Shown: positions 24,648 through 33,748 of the stretch, piece after piece | Numbering within the stretch: the stretch's first letter is position 1 | How the letters are laid out: the number at the start of each line of letters is the position of its first letter | The notes under the pieces: generated by a model | What the model was told of the DNA's origin: nothing | Seen by the model: only the letters and a program-made list of their open reading frames with translations | Databases searched by the model: none | Made by a program: the position numbers and the translations under genes | NCBI RefSeq assembly: GCF_000696185.1 | Contig: NZ_KK853997.1 | Coordinates: 4,547,981-4,611,980 of the forward strand | Source: Kitasatospora cheerisanensis KCTC 2395 | GTDB lineage: Bacteria; Actinomycetota; Actinomycetes; Streptomycetales; Streptomycetaceae | Direction: 5' to 3' | DNA: 64,000 nt

Positions 24648-25085
24648 ATGCCCCTGACTGACCTGCCCTGGTGGCGCTGGCGCGCCCGGATCCGTTCGGC
24701 GCTGCACATGCTCTCCGACCCCGGCTTCCAGCGCGCGGCCTGGCTGGAGGGTCAGGGCGGCTACGGCGACCTGACCGACGCGGTGTACCGGCTGGTCGAG
24801 GACAGCTGGCTGGACCGCTGGTCGGCGGAGAAGTACGTGGGCTCGGTGTTCCGGGACTCGGCGGAGGCGGTCGCGGTGGACGCCGCGGTGCTGCGGGTGC
24901 TGCGGATCGTGCACCAGGTCGGCGAGGACGCCCCGGCGGCGGCCTACCTGGGGCACCCGGACTGGCCGGAGGCGGTGCGGGCGGCCCGCGAGGCGCACCA
25001 CCGGCTGGCCGCCAACGACGGCACCGACCCGGACCTCCCGCCGTCCACGCTGGACGAGTTGCGGCAGCTGACCGCACGCGGCTGA
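24648..25085 (+). CDS. Conserved actinobacterial hypothetical protein (SCO4402-like)
   Basis: 145 residues from ATG at 24648 (MPLTDLPWWRW); ATG at 24639 is an alternative three codons earlier. The open frame begins at 24516, but the extra part is of odd composition. The protein has LHMLSDPGFQRAAWL and VEDSWLDRWSAEKYVGSVF, which I associate with a conserved Streptomyces family found next to purU. It is soluble and largely helical, with no cofactor motif. It may be co-transcribed with purU, 114 bases downstream. Function unknown. Confidence 0.72.
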   Translation: MPLTDLPWWRWRARIRSALHMLSDPGFQRAAWLEGQGGYGDLTDAVYRLVEDSWLDRWSAEKYVGSVFRDSAEAVAVDAAVLRVLRIVHQVGEDAPAAAYLGHPDWPEAVRAAREAHHRLAANDGTDPDLPPSTLDELRQLTARG

Positions 25086-25199
25086 CCGGCCGGGGCCCCG
25101 CGCGGTCTCGGGTGGCGGGCGGTGGCCGCGCCGCCGGTGGATTTGTGCCAGGCTGGGCGGTCCGTCCGCACCCAGAGCCGAGAAACGGGATTCCGCGAC

Positions 25200-26063
25200 A
25201 TGGAAGAGACCGCCCCCTCCCAGTACGTTCTGACGCTGTCCTGCCCCGACAAGCAGGGCATCGTGCACGCGGTCTCCAGCTACCTGTTCATGACGGGTTG
25301 CAACATCATCGACAGCCAGCAGTTCGGCGACGCCGGCACCGGGCTGTTCTTCATGCGGGTGCACTTCTCGGCCGAGGAACCGGTGACCGCGGAGAAGCTG
25401 CGGGCGTCGTTCGCCGCGATCGGCGCGTCGTTCCGGATGGAGTGGCAGATCCACGAGTCCGCGGAGCGGATGCGGGTGCTGCTGATGGTCTCCAAGTTCG
25501 GGCACTGCCTGAACGACCTGCTGTTCCGCACCCGGATCGGGGCGCTGCCGGTGGAGATCGTCGGAGTGGTGTCCAACCACACCGACTTCCGGGAGCTGAC
25601 CGAGTCGTACGGCATCCCGTTCCACCACCTGCCGGTGACCAAGGACACCAAGGAGCAGGCGGAGCAGCAGCTGCTCGACCTGGTCGCGCGGGAGCGGATC
25701 GACCTGGTGGTGCTGGCCCGGTACATGCAGGTGCTGTCGGACCGGCTGTGCAAGGAGCTGTCCGGCCGGGTGATCAACATCCACCACTCGTTCCTGCCGA
25801 GCTTCAAGGGCGCCCGGCCCTACCACCAGGCGCACGCGCGCGGCGTGAAGCTGATCGGTGCGACCGCGCACTACGTCACCGCGGACCTGGACGAGGGCCC
25901 GATCATCGAGCAGGAGGTCGCCCGGGTCACCCACGACGTGACCCCGGCCCAGCTGGTGGCGCTCGGCCGGGACGTCGAGTGCCAGGCGCTGGCGCGCGCG
26001 GTGAAGTGGCACAGCGAGCGGCGGGTGCTGCTGAACGGCACCCGGACCGTGGTGTTCGCCTGA
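25200..26063 (+). CDS. purU: Formyltetrahydrofolate deformylase PurU
   Basis: 287 residues. It hydrolyses 10-formyl-THF to formate and THF, balancing the one-carbon pool. The N-terminal ACT domain (YVLTLSCPDKQGIVHAVS, residues 9-26) is followed by the formyltransferase fold with the catalytic Asn-His-Asp set seen in NIHHSFLPSFKGARPYHQA and DLDEGPIIEQ. ATG at 25200 gives the standard N-terminus; an in-frame start at 25122 would add a nonconserved stretch. Ribosome-binding site weak. Confidence 0.94.
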   Translation: MEETAPSQYVLTLSCPDKQGIVHAVSSYLFMTGCNIIDSQQFGDAGTGLFFMRVHFSAEEPVTAEKLRASFAAIGASFRMEWQIHESAERMRVLLMVSKFGHCLNDLLFRTRIGALPVEIVGVVSNHTDFRELTESYGIPFHHLPVTKDTKEQAEQQLLDLVARERIDLVVLARYMQVLSDRLCKELSGRVINIHHSFLPSFKGARPYHQAHARGVKLIGATAHYVTADLDEGPIIEQEVARVTHDVTPAQLVALGRDVECQALARAVKWHSERRVLLNGTRTVVFA

Positions 26064-26425
26064 CGGCAGGTCAGCGGGGGTCCGGCGGCGGTGTTCGAGC
26101 GCCGCTGGACATTTGTAGGAAGGGTGGTTCGCTCGTGGCGGCCCGGTGCTGACGGGGCGTGAGGAGTACGGTCGGAGGTACCCGCGGGGGCGGTGGGCCG
26201 ACCGGTCGTGCGAACCCCGGCAGGGTGAGCGGGACAGTATGCACCGAGGCATCCCCCGAACGCTGGAATATGCCCGAAGCTCTTGCTGCGACCCGGTCCC
26301 GGAATCATTCTGGGGCGTATTCGTGTCGATGCCATGGGCAGTACGGATCGGCGGCCTCCCCGAGGCGCGGCCGACCGGACCGGCGGGATCAAGCGGGCCG
26401 AATACCGAGTGCGGGTGGTGGAACG
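26064..26425. other. Intergenic region between purU and the HATPase gene
   Basis: 362 bases with no gene that I can support. Frames in all three phases run on into the HATPase coding region but have unnatural composition before 26426. The middle (about 26240-26340) is AT-richer and likely carries the HATPase promoter. Confidence 0.5.
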
Positions 26426-26877
26426 GTGCAGGTACTTCAGGTACAGCTGGCGGTCCAGGCGGACCCGGCCGAGGTCTCACGGGCCCGGCGCTGGGTGCGG
26501 GCCCGGCTGCAGGCCGGCGGTCTCGACCCGGACTCGCCGGTCGCCGAGACGCTGGTGCTGGTGGTCTCCGAGCTGGTCACCAACGCGGTGGTGCACACCG
26601 GCTGTCCGGCGGTGCTGCGGCTGCTGCTGCCGTCCGGCCCGGACGCCCCGCCCGGGGTCCGGGTGGAGGTCGCCGACGCCAGCTGCGCCGCCCCGGCCCC
26701 CGGCACGCGGGCGCGGACGCGGAGGCCACCAACGGGCGCGGCCTGGAGCTGGTGGAGATGCTGTGCGAGCGCTGGGGCTGGTACCCGGACGGCACCGGCA
26801 AGCGGGTGTGGTGCGAGATCGGTCCCGCCGTGGCGGTGTACGAGCGGGCGGCGCAGCCGGTCGCCTCGGCGCGCTGA
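26426..26877 (+). CDS. ATP-binding protein, RsbW/anti-sigma kinase type, frame interrupted near 26700
   Basis: GTG at 26426 starts VQVLQVQLAVQADPAEVSRARRWVR, the standard N-terminus of a common Streptomyces HATPase_c_2 family. The Bergerat N-box SELVTNAVVH lies at about residues 48-57. After VEVADASCAAP the frame shifts: the reading frame one base off supplies RHAGADAEATNGRGLELVEM and RWGWYPDGTGKRVWCEI, with the G-R-G-L ATP lid, ending at 26877. One extra C in the CCCCC run at about 26697-26701 restores a 150-residue protein. These proteins phosphorylate anti-anti-sigma factors or bind sigma factors. Likely a sequence error and not decay. Confidence 0.8.
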
Positions 26878-27258
26878 GCGCCCGTCGGCGGGTCGGGACG
26901 CGCCACGCGTGCGCTCTCCGCGCTCCGGGTGATCCATCTGAATTTCGGACAACCCATTGACGTGACGTATCCGACTGATCACTCTTGGGTGCGGCGCTCC
27001 GTTGCGAGGGGACGCCGAGGGAGCCCGGGCGGTGCCGACACTCAGGGGGTCGTTGGCCGCATCCGCCCGGAACCTCGGCGAGATCGGAACGCCGGGCGTC
27101 ACGGCTTCAGGGCCCGGACGCCGACCTGGACGGCGGCCCGCCGTGCCGTGCTCGGGGTGCGCACGGCCGGCCGTCGTCCGGTCAGTTGCCGGGCAGTCGC
27201 CGCATCGTGACCCAAAACCACTGGAAACCTCAGGTGGTCTGGACCAAAACTGTGGGAC
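26878..27258. other. Intergenic region before the MFS gene
   Basis: 381 bases with no gene that I can support. TTGACG at about 26956 is a -35-like hexamer without a convincing -10. The last 50 bases are A-rich and contain the TGGTC/GACCA dyad listed separately. Confidence 0.5.
27235..27246. promoter_or_regulatory. DasR/GntR-type operator (dre-like) upstream of MFS gene
   Basis: TGGTCTGGACCA is a TGGTC-N2-GACCA dyad and differs at one central base from the core TGGTCTAGACCA of the DasR-responsive element. It ends 12 bases before the GTG of the MFS transporter, where binding would block initiation. Confidence 0.5.
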
Positions 27259-28527
27259 GTGACCGCCCCAGAACTCCACACCGCCCCCACCGCGCGCGTC
27301 AGCACCCCCGTCGGCCCCGCCATCTGGTCGGGCAACTTCCGGCTCTACTTCACCGCCCGCTCGGCCGGCCTGCTGAGCGACGCGATGCTCCCGGTGGCCG
27401 TCACCACCGGACTCCTCACCACCGGCCACACCGCCTCCACCGTCGGCTACGCGATGGCCTTCCTGCTCGCCCCGTTCGCCGGCCTGGTGCTGGTCGGCGG
27501 CGTCCTCGCGGACCGGTTCACCGCCCGCCGGCTGATGATCTTCGCCGACCTGCTCAACCTCACCACCCGGGTGCTGCTCGCGGTGCTGTTCTTCCGCGGC
27601 ATCGACCAGCTCTGGCAGCTGTACCTGCTGCTCGCGCTGGCCGGCACCGCCGCCGCCATGTTCCAGCCCGGCGCCGCCTCCACCGTCCCGCTGGTGGCCC
27701 GCGACGTGCAGGGCGCCAACGGCGTGCTGCGCATCTCCGAGGCGCTCACCACGCTGGCCGGCCCGCCGCTGGCCGGCCTGCTGGCCGCCGCCTCCACCGG
27801 CTGGGTGATGGTCATCGCCGGCACCATGTACGCGGTCAGCGCCACCGCGCTGCTCGCCCTGCGGCTCGGCCCGGTCCCCGCCCCGCCGCCCGGCGACAGC
27901 CTGTGGCGCAACCTCGTCGAGGGCTGGCACGAGTTCCGCGCCCGCAGCTGGATGTGGGGCGTCATCCTGATCTGGATGATCTTCACGGTGCTCTCCTGGG
28001 GCCCCCTCACCCCGCTGTTCGGCTCGCTGGTGGTGCCCGAGCACGGCGGCACCGTGTTCGGCGTCCTGAACGGCATGTTCGGCGCCGGCACCGTGGTCGG
28101 CGGCCTGATCGCGATCCGGCTCAAGCCCGCCCGGCCGCTCGCCGCCGGCGCGATCGCCGTCCTCGCCTTCCCCGTCCAGCAGTTCGCGCTCGCCTTCGAC
28201 CTGCCCTGGCCGGTGCTCGGCGCCGCCCAGCTGATCTCCGGAATCGGCATCAGCTTCTGGGGCGTCATGTGGGCCACCAGCGTGCAGACCCAGGTGCCCG
28301 GCGAGGTCCTCAACCGCATCCACGCGTACGAGGTGGCCGGCTCCGTCTGCATGTTCCCGCTCGGCTCCGCGCTGGCCGGCCCCGCCATGGAGGCGTTCGG
28401 CGCGCAGCGGGTGCTGGTGCTCGGCGGCGTCGTCACCGTGCTGACCGCCGCCGCGCTGCTGCTCAGCCCGCCCATCCGCGGCCTGCGCCGGGTCCCCGAC
28501 GGCGGGCCGGTGGCCGGCGGGCACTGA
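27259..28527 (+). CDS. MFS transporter (DHA3/enterobactin-exporter-like)
   Basis: 422 residues, GTG start. About ten to twelve hydrophobic helices are visible, beginning GNFRLYFTARSAGLLSDAMLPVAVTTGLL. The loop-2/3 motif DRFTARRLMIFADLLNLTTR is typical of the DHA3/MFS_3 family, which exports drugs or siderophores. There is no fused domain. A dre-like operator overlaps its start region. A second, unrelated MFS gene follows 81 bases downstream on the same strand. Substrate unknown. Confidence 0.82.
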   Translation: MTAPELHTAPTARVSTPVGPAIWSGNFRLYFTARSAGLLSDAMLPVAVTTGLLTTGHTASTVGYAMAFLLAPFAGLVLVGGVLADRFTARRLMIFADLLNLTTRVLLAVLFFRGIDQLWQLYLLLALAGTAAAMFQPGAASTVPLVARDVQGANGVLRISEALTTLAGPPLAGLLAAASTGWVMVIAGTMYAVSATALLALRLGPVPAPPPGDSLWRNLVEGWHEFRARSWMWGVILIWMIFTVLSWGPLTPLFGSLVVPEHGGTVFGVLNGMFGAGTVVGGLIAIRLKPARPLAAGAIAVLAFPVQQFALAFDLPWPVLGAAQLISGIGISFWGVMWATSVQTQVPGEVLNRIHAYEVAGSVCMFPLGSALAGPAMEAFGAQRVLVLGGVVTVLTAAALLLSPPIRGLRRVPDGGPVAGGH

Positions 28528-28608
28528 CCGGACGGACGTCCGGATCTCGACGGTGGATGGCAGCAAACCCCGTCGTGCGGGCGGGGCCCGGGAACGCAGA
28601 CTCGGCGG

Positions 28609-29925
28609 GTGAACGAACTCACCGGTACGCCCGTCGCGGACCCGGCCCCGCCCCGGCCCGCCCCCCGCCTGCACTACGGCTGGATCGTCGCCGCCGTCTC
28701 GCTGGTCGTCCTGGTCGGCTCGGCCGGCTTCCGCTCCGCGCCCGGCCTGATGATGGACGCCCTGCACAACGAGTTCGGCTGGTCGCACGCCACCATCTCC
28801 AGCGCCGTCTCGGTCAACCTCACCCTGTACGGCCTCACCGCCCCGTTCGCCGCCGCCCTGATGGACCGCTTCGGCGTCCGCCTGGTGGTGGTCTGCGCGC
28901 TGCTCACCATCGCCACCGGCTCCGGCCTGACCATCCTGATGACCTCCGCCTGGCAGCTGATCCTCTGCTGGGGCGTGCTGGTCGGACTCGGCAGCGGCTC
29001 GATGGCCGGCGCCTTCGCCACCACCATCTCCGGACGCTGGTTCCAGGCCCGGCAGGGGCTGGTCACCGGCGTGCTGACCGCCGCGGGCGCCGCCGGGAAC
29101 CTGATCTTCATGCCGGTGATGGCCGCGCTGGTCGAGCACCAGGGGTGGCGGACCGCCGTCGTCGTCATCTCGCTCGCCGCGACCGCCGTCGCCGTCCCGG
29201 TGCTGCTGCTGATGCGGGAGCGCCCCGCCGACCTCGGGCTGCTGCCCTACGGCGCGACCGAGGCGCCCGCCCCGCCGGTCGTCGACGGCTCGGCGATCGC
29301 CCGCTCGCTGCGGGTGCTGCGCGACGCCGCCCGCAGCCGGGCGTTCTGGCTGCTCGCCGCGTCCTTCGCGATCTGCGGCGCGACCACCGCCGGCCTGGTC
29401 GGCACCCACTTCATCCCCGCCGCGCACGACCACGGCATGCCCGTCACCACCGGCGCCTCGCTGCTCGCCCTGATCGGCGTCTTCGACGTGGCCGGCACGA
29501 TCGCCTCCGGCTGGTTCACCGACCGCTTCGACTCCACCCGGCTGCTGATCACCTACTACGGGCTGCGCGGGCTCTCGCTGCTCCTGCTGCCCTCGCTGTT
29601 CGGGGAGAGCCTGCGGCCGCCGATCCTCGCCTTCGTGGTCTTCTACGGCCTGGACTGGGTCGCCACCGTCCCGCCGACGGTGGCGCTCTGCCGGCGGCAC
29701 TTCGGGGCGGACGCGCCGATCGTCTTCGGGTGGGTGCTGGCGGCCCACCAGGTGGGTGCGGCGATCGTCGCGGGGCTGGCGGGCGTGGCCCGCGACCGGT
29801 TCGGCGACTACGACGCGACCTGGTACGCGGCGGGGGCGCTGTGCGCCGTCGCGGTGGGGTGCTGCCTGGCGCTGAAGGGCGCCTCGCGGACCCGTGGCGG
29901 GGCTCCCCTCGCCCCCGCCGTGTAA
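28609..29925 (+). CDS. MFS transporter (OFA/monocarboxylate-like)
   Basis: 438 residues, GTG start. It begins with LHYGWIVAAVSLVVLVGSAGFRS, has MMDALHNEFGWSHATISSAVS and the cytoplasmic loop DRFGVRLVVV. The Y-G-W-I-V start followed by an F-G-W-x-(R/H)-x-x-I segment is characteristic of the oxalate/formate-monocarboxylate branch of MFS. About twelve membrane helices. Substrate probably a small organic acid (inference). It may be co-transcribed with the MFS gene upstream. Confidence 0.82.
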   Translation: MNELTGTPVADPAPPRPAPRLHYGWIVAAVSLVVLVGSAGFRSAPGLMMDALHNEFGWSHATISSAVSVNLTLYGLTAPFAAALMDRFGVRLVVVCALLTIATGSGLTILMTSAWQLILCWGVLVGLGSGSMAGAFATTISGRWFQARQGLVTGVLTAAGAAGNLIFMPVMAALVEHQGWRTAVVVISLAATAVAVPVLLLMRERPADLGLLPYGATEAPAPPVVDGSAIARSLRVLRDAARSRAFWLLAASFAICGATTAGLVGTHFIPAAHDHGMPVTTGASLLALIGVFDVAGTIASGWFTDRFDSTRLLITYYGLRGLSLLLLPSLFGESLRPPILAFVVFYGLDWVATVPPTVALCRRHFGADAPIVFGWVLAAHQVGAAIVAGLAGVARDRFGDYDATWYAAGALCAVAVGCCLALKGASRTRGGAPLAPAV

Positions 29926-29947
29926 TGGTCGCGTACCCTGATTGACC

Positions 29948-30475
29948 ATGACACTGCGTTTCGTTCTCGACCCCGCCCCGACCCCTGAGCTGCGTGCCGA
30001 CATCGTCGCGCTGTGGACGGACGTCTCGAACGCCGGGGGCGCGGTCGGGTTCGTGCCGCCGGTGACGGCGGCGGAGGTCGGAGCGGTCGCCGAGCGGCAC
30101 TTCGCCGAGCTGGGGACGGACCGGCTGCTGGTCGGGTACGAGCCCGGCGGCCGGCTGGCGGCGGTGCTGTTCGTGGAGGACATGCGGTTCGGGCTGATGG
30201 ACCACTGGCGGATGCTGAAGCGGGTGATGGTTCACCCCGACTTCCAGGGCCTGGGCTACGGCGCGGAGCTGCTCGCCGAGGCCGAGCGGGTGGCCCGCGG
30301 CTGGGGACTGGCCGGCCTGCGGCTCACCCTGCGCGGCGGGCACGGCCTGGAGGAGTTCTACGGCCGCAGCGGCTACGTCGAGGTCGGCCGGGTGCCGGGC
30401 GCCATCCGGGTGGCCCCGGGGGACGACCGCGACGACGTGACGATGTGGCTCGACCTGCGCGCCGGAGCGGTGTGA
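29948..30475 (+). CDS. GNAT-family N-acetyltransferase
   Basis: 175 residues from ATG at 29948. The acetyl-CoA-binding motif is HPDFQGLGYGAELLAEAE near residue 97, followed by GLRLTLRGGHGLEEFYGRSGYVEVGRVPG, the usual end of the fold. TTG at 29942 would add only two codons. No Shine-Dalgarno precedes the ATG, and TACCCT lies 9 bases before it, so the mRNA may be leaderless or have a very short leader. Substrate unknown. Confidence 0.85.
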   Translation: MTLRFVLDPAPTPELRADIVALWTDVSNAGGAVGFVPPVTAAEVGAVAERHFAELGTDRLLVGYEPGGRLAAVLFVEDMRFGLMDHWRMLKRVMVHPDFQGLGYGAELLAEAERVARGWGLAGLRLTLRGGHGLEEFYGRSGYVEVGRVPGAIRVAPGDDRDDVTMWLDLRAGAV

Positions 30476-30549
30476 GGTCGTGCTTCACTGGGAGGGCCAT
30501 TACCCCCGCGCGCCCCGCGGCGCGACCCGGCAGTGAAGGACGATCCCCG

Positions 30550-30876
30550 GTGAGCAGCAAGATCAACGCGACGCTCCGCTACACCTCGCTGCGGGCGAGC
30601 ATCTTCCTGGCGTGTCTGCTGGTCGCCCTGCTGCTGGGCCACTTCAAGGTGATCCCGGTGGTCGGCGACCTCGGTCTGATCATCCTGTTCGCACTGGCGA
30701 TGGTGGCGTCCTCGGCGATCAGCTACGTGGTGTTGAGCAAGCAGCGCGACGAGATGTCGGCGCAGATCGCCGCCCGGGTCGAGGCCCGCAAGGCGCGCGC
30801 GGCCGTCCGGGACTCCGCGGAGGACGAGGCGGACGACGCGGCCCGGGCCGCCGCCCGGCAGGCCCAGGCCGGCTGA
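30550..30876 (+). CDS. DUF4229 domain membrane protein
   Basis: 108 residues, GTG start. Two hydrophobic helices are seen at about 16-34 (RASIFLACLLVALLLGHF) and 39-63 (VVGDLGLIILFALAMVASSAISYVV). A charged cytoplasmic tail starting LSKQRDEMSAQIAARVEARKA follows, rich in Ala, Arg and Asp. This is the small DUF4229 family found across actinobacteria; function unknown. From memory it often lies near menaquinone genes. It precedes the LacI gene by 4 bases, so the two are probably co-transcribed. Confidence 0.8.
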   Translation: MSSKINATLRYTSLRASIFLACLLVALLLGHFKVIPVVGDLGLIILFALAMVASSAISYVVLSKQRDEMSAQIAARVEARKARAAVRDSAEDEADDAARAAARQAQAG

Positions 30877-30880
30877 CGGC

Positions 30881-31891
30881 GTGTCGGACTCCGGGTCCGG
30901 CGAGGGGGCGCGGCGACGGCCGACCGGGCGGGACGTGGCCCGGCTGGCCGGGGTGTCGCAGGCCACCGTCTCGCTGGTGTTCTCCGGCAGCGCCGGGCAC
31001 CGGGTCTCGGACGCCACCCGGGAGCGGATCCACGCCGCCGCCCGGGAGCTCGGCTACCGCCCGCAGGCGGCCGGCCGGCAGCTGCGGCTGGGCCGCAGCG
31101 GCATGGTGCTGCTGGCGGTGCCGAACCTGCTCGGCCCGTTCTTCGGCCGGGTGCTGACCGGCGTCCACGAGGAGGCGGCCCGGCACGGCCTGTCGGTGGT
31201 GGTCTCCAGCGGCTGGGACGCGGCGACGCTCGCCGAGGCGGCCGCCGCCGGGCGGTTCGACGGCATGCTGGTCTGCTCCCCCGACGACAAGCAGCTCGGC
31301 GCGCTGCCCGCCGACACCGCGGCGGTGTTCCTGGACGCCGACCCGGCGGCCAACCCCGGCCGCCCCACCGTCGAGCTGGACCTGACGGCGGGCATGCGCG
31401 CCGCCGTCGACCACCTGGCGGCGCTCGGCCACCGGCGGATCGGGTACCTGCGCTCGGTGCACTCCGCGTACACCTTCCGGGTCCGGCAGGCCGCGTTCGC
31501 CGCGGCGTCCGCGCAGCTGGAGGTGCAGGAGCGGGCGGTCAGCCTGAACGAGGGCAGCCGGGAGGCGGCCCGGGCCGCGCGGGAGCTGCTGGCCGGGCCG
31601 GACCGGCCGCGGGCGGTGGTGTGCGACGACGACGTGGTGGCCTCGGGGCTGTACCAGGCGGCGAACGAGCTGGGGCTCAGGATCCCCGGCGACCTGTCGG
31701 TGGTCGGCATGGACAACATCCCGGTGGCGGAGCTGCTCAGCCCGCCGCTGACCACCGTCGACCTGCCGGGCGAGCAGCTCGGCCGGACCGGCCTGGCCAC
31801 CCTGGTCGCCCTGCTGGGCGGCGAACTGCCGCCGCCGGCCGGGCCGTTGGCGACCACGCTGGTGGTGCGGCGGTCCACCGCGGCGGGCTGA
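30881..31891 (+). CDS. LacI-family transcriptional regulator
   Basis: 336 residues, GTG start. The N-terminal HTH RDVARLAGVSQATVSLVFSG and hinge-helix RELGYRPQAAGRQLR are standard for LacI/GalR. The rest is a periplasmic-binding-protein-like sensor domain with VVCDDDVVASGLYQAANELGLRIPGD and VVGMDNIPVAELLSPPLTTV. It should bind a sugar or related effector. Neighbouring genes include no sugar operon, so its target is not clear. It is convergent with a GNAT gene, 7 bases apart. Confidence 0.87.
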   Translation: MSDSGSGEGARRRPTGRDVARLAGVSQATVSLVFSGSAGHRVSDATRERIHAAARELGYRPQAAGRQLRLGRSGMVLLAVPNLLGPFFGRVLTGVHEEAARHGLSVVVSSGWDAATLAEAAAAGRFDGMLVCSPDDKQLGALPADTAAVFLDADPAANPGRPTVELDLTAGMRAAVDHLAALGHRRIGYLRSVHSAYTFRVRQAAFAAASAQLEVQERAVSLNEGSREAARAARELLAGPDRPRAVVCDDDVVASGLYQAANELGLRIPGDLSVVGMDNIPVAELLSPPLTTVDLPGEQLGRTGLATLVALLGGELPPPAGPLATTLVVRRSTAAG

Positions 31892-31898
31892 GGGGCCG

Positions 31899-32333
31899 TC
31901 ACTGCTCGCCGAGCAGCATCCACTTCTCGGGTAGCGCGAGCGGGGCGAAGCCGACCTTGGCGTACACCTCGTGGGCGTCCCGGGTGGCCAGCAGCAGGCG
32001 GCGCAGCCCGAGTTCGGCCAGCCCGTCGCGGACCGCGGCGGTCAGCGCGGTGCCCAGGCCGCGGCCGCGGGCCTCCCGGGCGATGTACACGTCGCACAGC
32101 CAGGCGAAGGTGGCGTGGTCGGTGACCACCCGGGCGTAGCCGACCTGGGCGCCGGACGCGTCCTCGTACAGGCCGAAGTTGAGCGAGTGGTCGATCGCCC
32201 GGTCCTGCTTCTCGCGGGGCCGGCCGAGCGCCCAGTAGGAGTCCTCGGAGAGCCAGCGGTGCACCGACTCGCGGTCGAGGAGGGTCGGATCGGTGGACAC
32301 GGTGTAGCCCGCGGGCAGCCGGATGCTCGTCAT
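31899..32333 (-). CDS. GNAT-family N-acetyltransferase
   Basis: 144 residues from ATG at 32333 (MTSIRLPAGY); ATG at 32342 adds three residues. The acetyl-CoA motif is CDVYIAREARGRGLGTALTA, followed by LLLATRDAHEVYAKVGFAPL. This small group (WLSEDSYWALGRPREKQDRAI) is widespread in bacteria, of unknown substrate. It lies 46 bases downstream of the MFS gene on the same strand and may be co-transcribed. Confidence 0.85.
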   Translation of the reverse strand: MTSIRLPAGYTVSTDPTLLDRESVHRWLSEDSYWALGRPREKQDRAIDHSLNFGLYEDASGAQVGYARVVTDHATFAWLCDVYIAREARGRGLGTALTAAVRDGLAELGLRRLLLATRDAHEVYAKVGFAPLALPEKWMLLGEQ

Positions 32334-32379
32334 GCGGCGCATCCAAGCAGGCCGCGGGCGGTGCGGGCGAGCGGTTTGT

Positions 32380-33570
32380 TCAGGCGGCCAGTGCGACCGG
32401 GACGGGACGGAGCCGGGCGCGGGCGGCGAGCAGCAGCAGGCCGCCGAGGGCGATGCCGGCGACCGAGCACAGCGCGACGGCCTGCAGCGAGGTGTCGACC
32501 AGCAGGCCGGAGGTCGCCGAGCCGGCCGCGTTGCCGGTGGCGAACAGGGTGACCAGCCAGGCGAACGCCTCGGTGACGGTGCCGGCCGGCGCGAGCTCGG
32601 CGACCAGGACGAACGCGGCGGCCAGCAGCGGGGCCAGGCCGAGGCCGGAGACGAAGGCCAGGGCGGCCATCGGCAGCGGGCCGGGCAGGAGCAGCAGCGG
32701 CAGCGAGCCGGCCGCCATCACCAGCGCGAGGATCCAGGTGCGGGTGGCGGTGTCGGCCTTCCAGGAGGCCGCGCCGTAGGCGAGCGCGCCGAGCAGGCCG
32801 GCCAGCGCGGCCATCGCCAGCAGGGTGCCGCCGCCGCCGGGAAGGCCGCCGGGGTGCTGCTCGGCGTAGGCGATGAACAGCACGGCCTGCGCGCCGACCG
32901 TCCAGCCGGCGCCGCTCAGCCCGAGCAGCAGCAGGACCAGGCCGGGGGAGCGCAGCGGGCCGAGCAGCCCGGCGGAGGCCGCGCGCGGCGGGGCCTGCCA
33001 GTTGCGGGCGGGGGCGGCGGTGGCGACCACCAGCGCGCCGACCAGGCCGAGCGCGGCCGCCGTCCACAGGGCTGTGGACGGCGAGAACGCGGCGGCGATC
33101 CCGGCGACGGCGAGCGGCCCGGCCACGTACAGCACCTGCTGGGAGGCGGAGTCGAAGGCGTACGCGGTGTCGAGCTGCTCCTCCTCGACGACGTCCGGCC
33201 AGAGCGAGCGCAGGCAGGGCTCCAGCGGCGGCATGCACAGGCCGGCGACCGCCGCGCCGAGCGGGGCGGCGACGGGGGAGCCGGGGGCGAGGGCGAGCAG
33301 CGCGTAGCCGCCGCCGGCGGCGACGGCGGAGGCGAGCAGCACGCGGGGCTGGCCGGTGAGGTCGACGATCCGGCCGAGCACCGGCCCGCCGACCGCGGCG
33401 GCGATCGCGTAGGCGGCGGTGGCCAGGCCGATCCGGCTGTACGGGGTGCCGGCCTCGCGCAGGGCGAGGGCGATGACCAGGGCGGTCATGCCGGCGGGCA
33501 GCCGTCCGACCAGGGTGCCGACCAGCAGCCGGGTGACGTGCGGGGCGCGGAGCAGTGCGGCGTAGCCCAT
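32380..33570 (-). CDS. MFS transporter
   Basis: 396 residues from ATG at 33570, preceded by GGAAGGA. Twelve hydrophobic helices in two halves. The motif-A-like loop GRIVDLTGQPRVLLAS lies between helices 2 and 3, and the middle is short without a large loop. It resembles a general drug/metabolite MFS exporter of actinobacteria; no substrate can be assigned. A perfect 14-bp AT-rich palindrome lies 38 bases upstream and probably controls it. The GNAT gene follows closely. Confidence 0.8.
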   Translation of the reverse strand: MGYAALLRAPHVTRLLVGTLVGRLPAGMTALVIALALREAGTPYSRIGLATAAYAIAAAVGGPVLGRIVDLTGQPRVLLASAVAAGGGYALLALAPGSPVAAPLGAAVAGLCMPPLEPCLRSLWPDVVEEEQLDTAYAFDSASQQVLYVAGPLAVAGIAAAFSPSTALWTAAALGLVGALVVATAAPARNWQAPPRAASAGLLGPLRSPGLVLLLLGLSGAGWTVGAQAVLFIAYAEQHPGGLPGGGGTLLAMAALAGLLGALAYGAASWKADTATRTWILALVMAAGSLPLLLLPGPLPMAALAFVSGLGLAPLLAAAFVLVAELAPAGTVTEAFAWLVTLFATGNAAGSATSGLLVDTSLQAVALCSVAGIALGGLLLLAARARLRPVPVALAA

Positions 33571-33607
33571 GGGCGTCCTTCCGGCGTGGTCTGGGGGAGC
33601 ACCTCAA

Positions 33608-33621
33608 GTTATACGTATAAC
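33608..33621. promoter_or_regulatory. Perfect palindrome, probable operator between divergent genes
   Basis: GTTATACGTATAAC is an exact 14-bp palindrome of low GC in a 70%-GC region. It lies 38 bases before the MFS ATG (-) and 128 bases before the small ORF (+). A site of this kind is typical of MarR or TetR regulators, but no such gene is adjacent. Confidence 0.55.
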
Positions 33622-33748
33622 CGGATGGGCGTCAAAGCTGCCCGGAATGGGCCGTTCGAGCTGATGGACAGTCAGGAAAGGGTCGTTCGGGGACGACCTC
33701 AAACAAGTACTTTGAACATCTCAAAGGTTTGTTGCTAATCTACCGACC

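Noticed and set aside
26437..30183. A 1248-codon minus-strand frame over the two MFS genes
   Set aside because: Shadow of genuine transporters on the plus strand; low-complexity Gly/Gln/Asp sequence.
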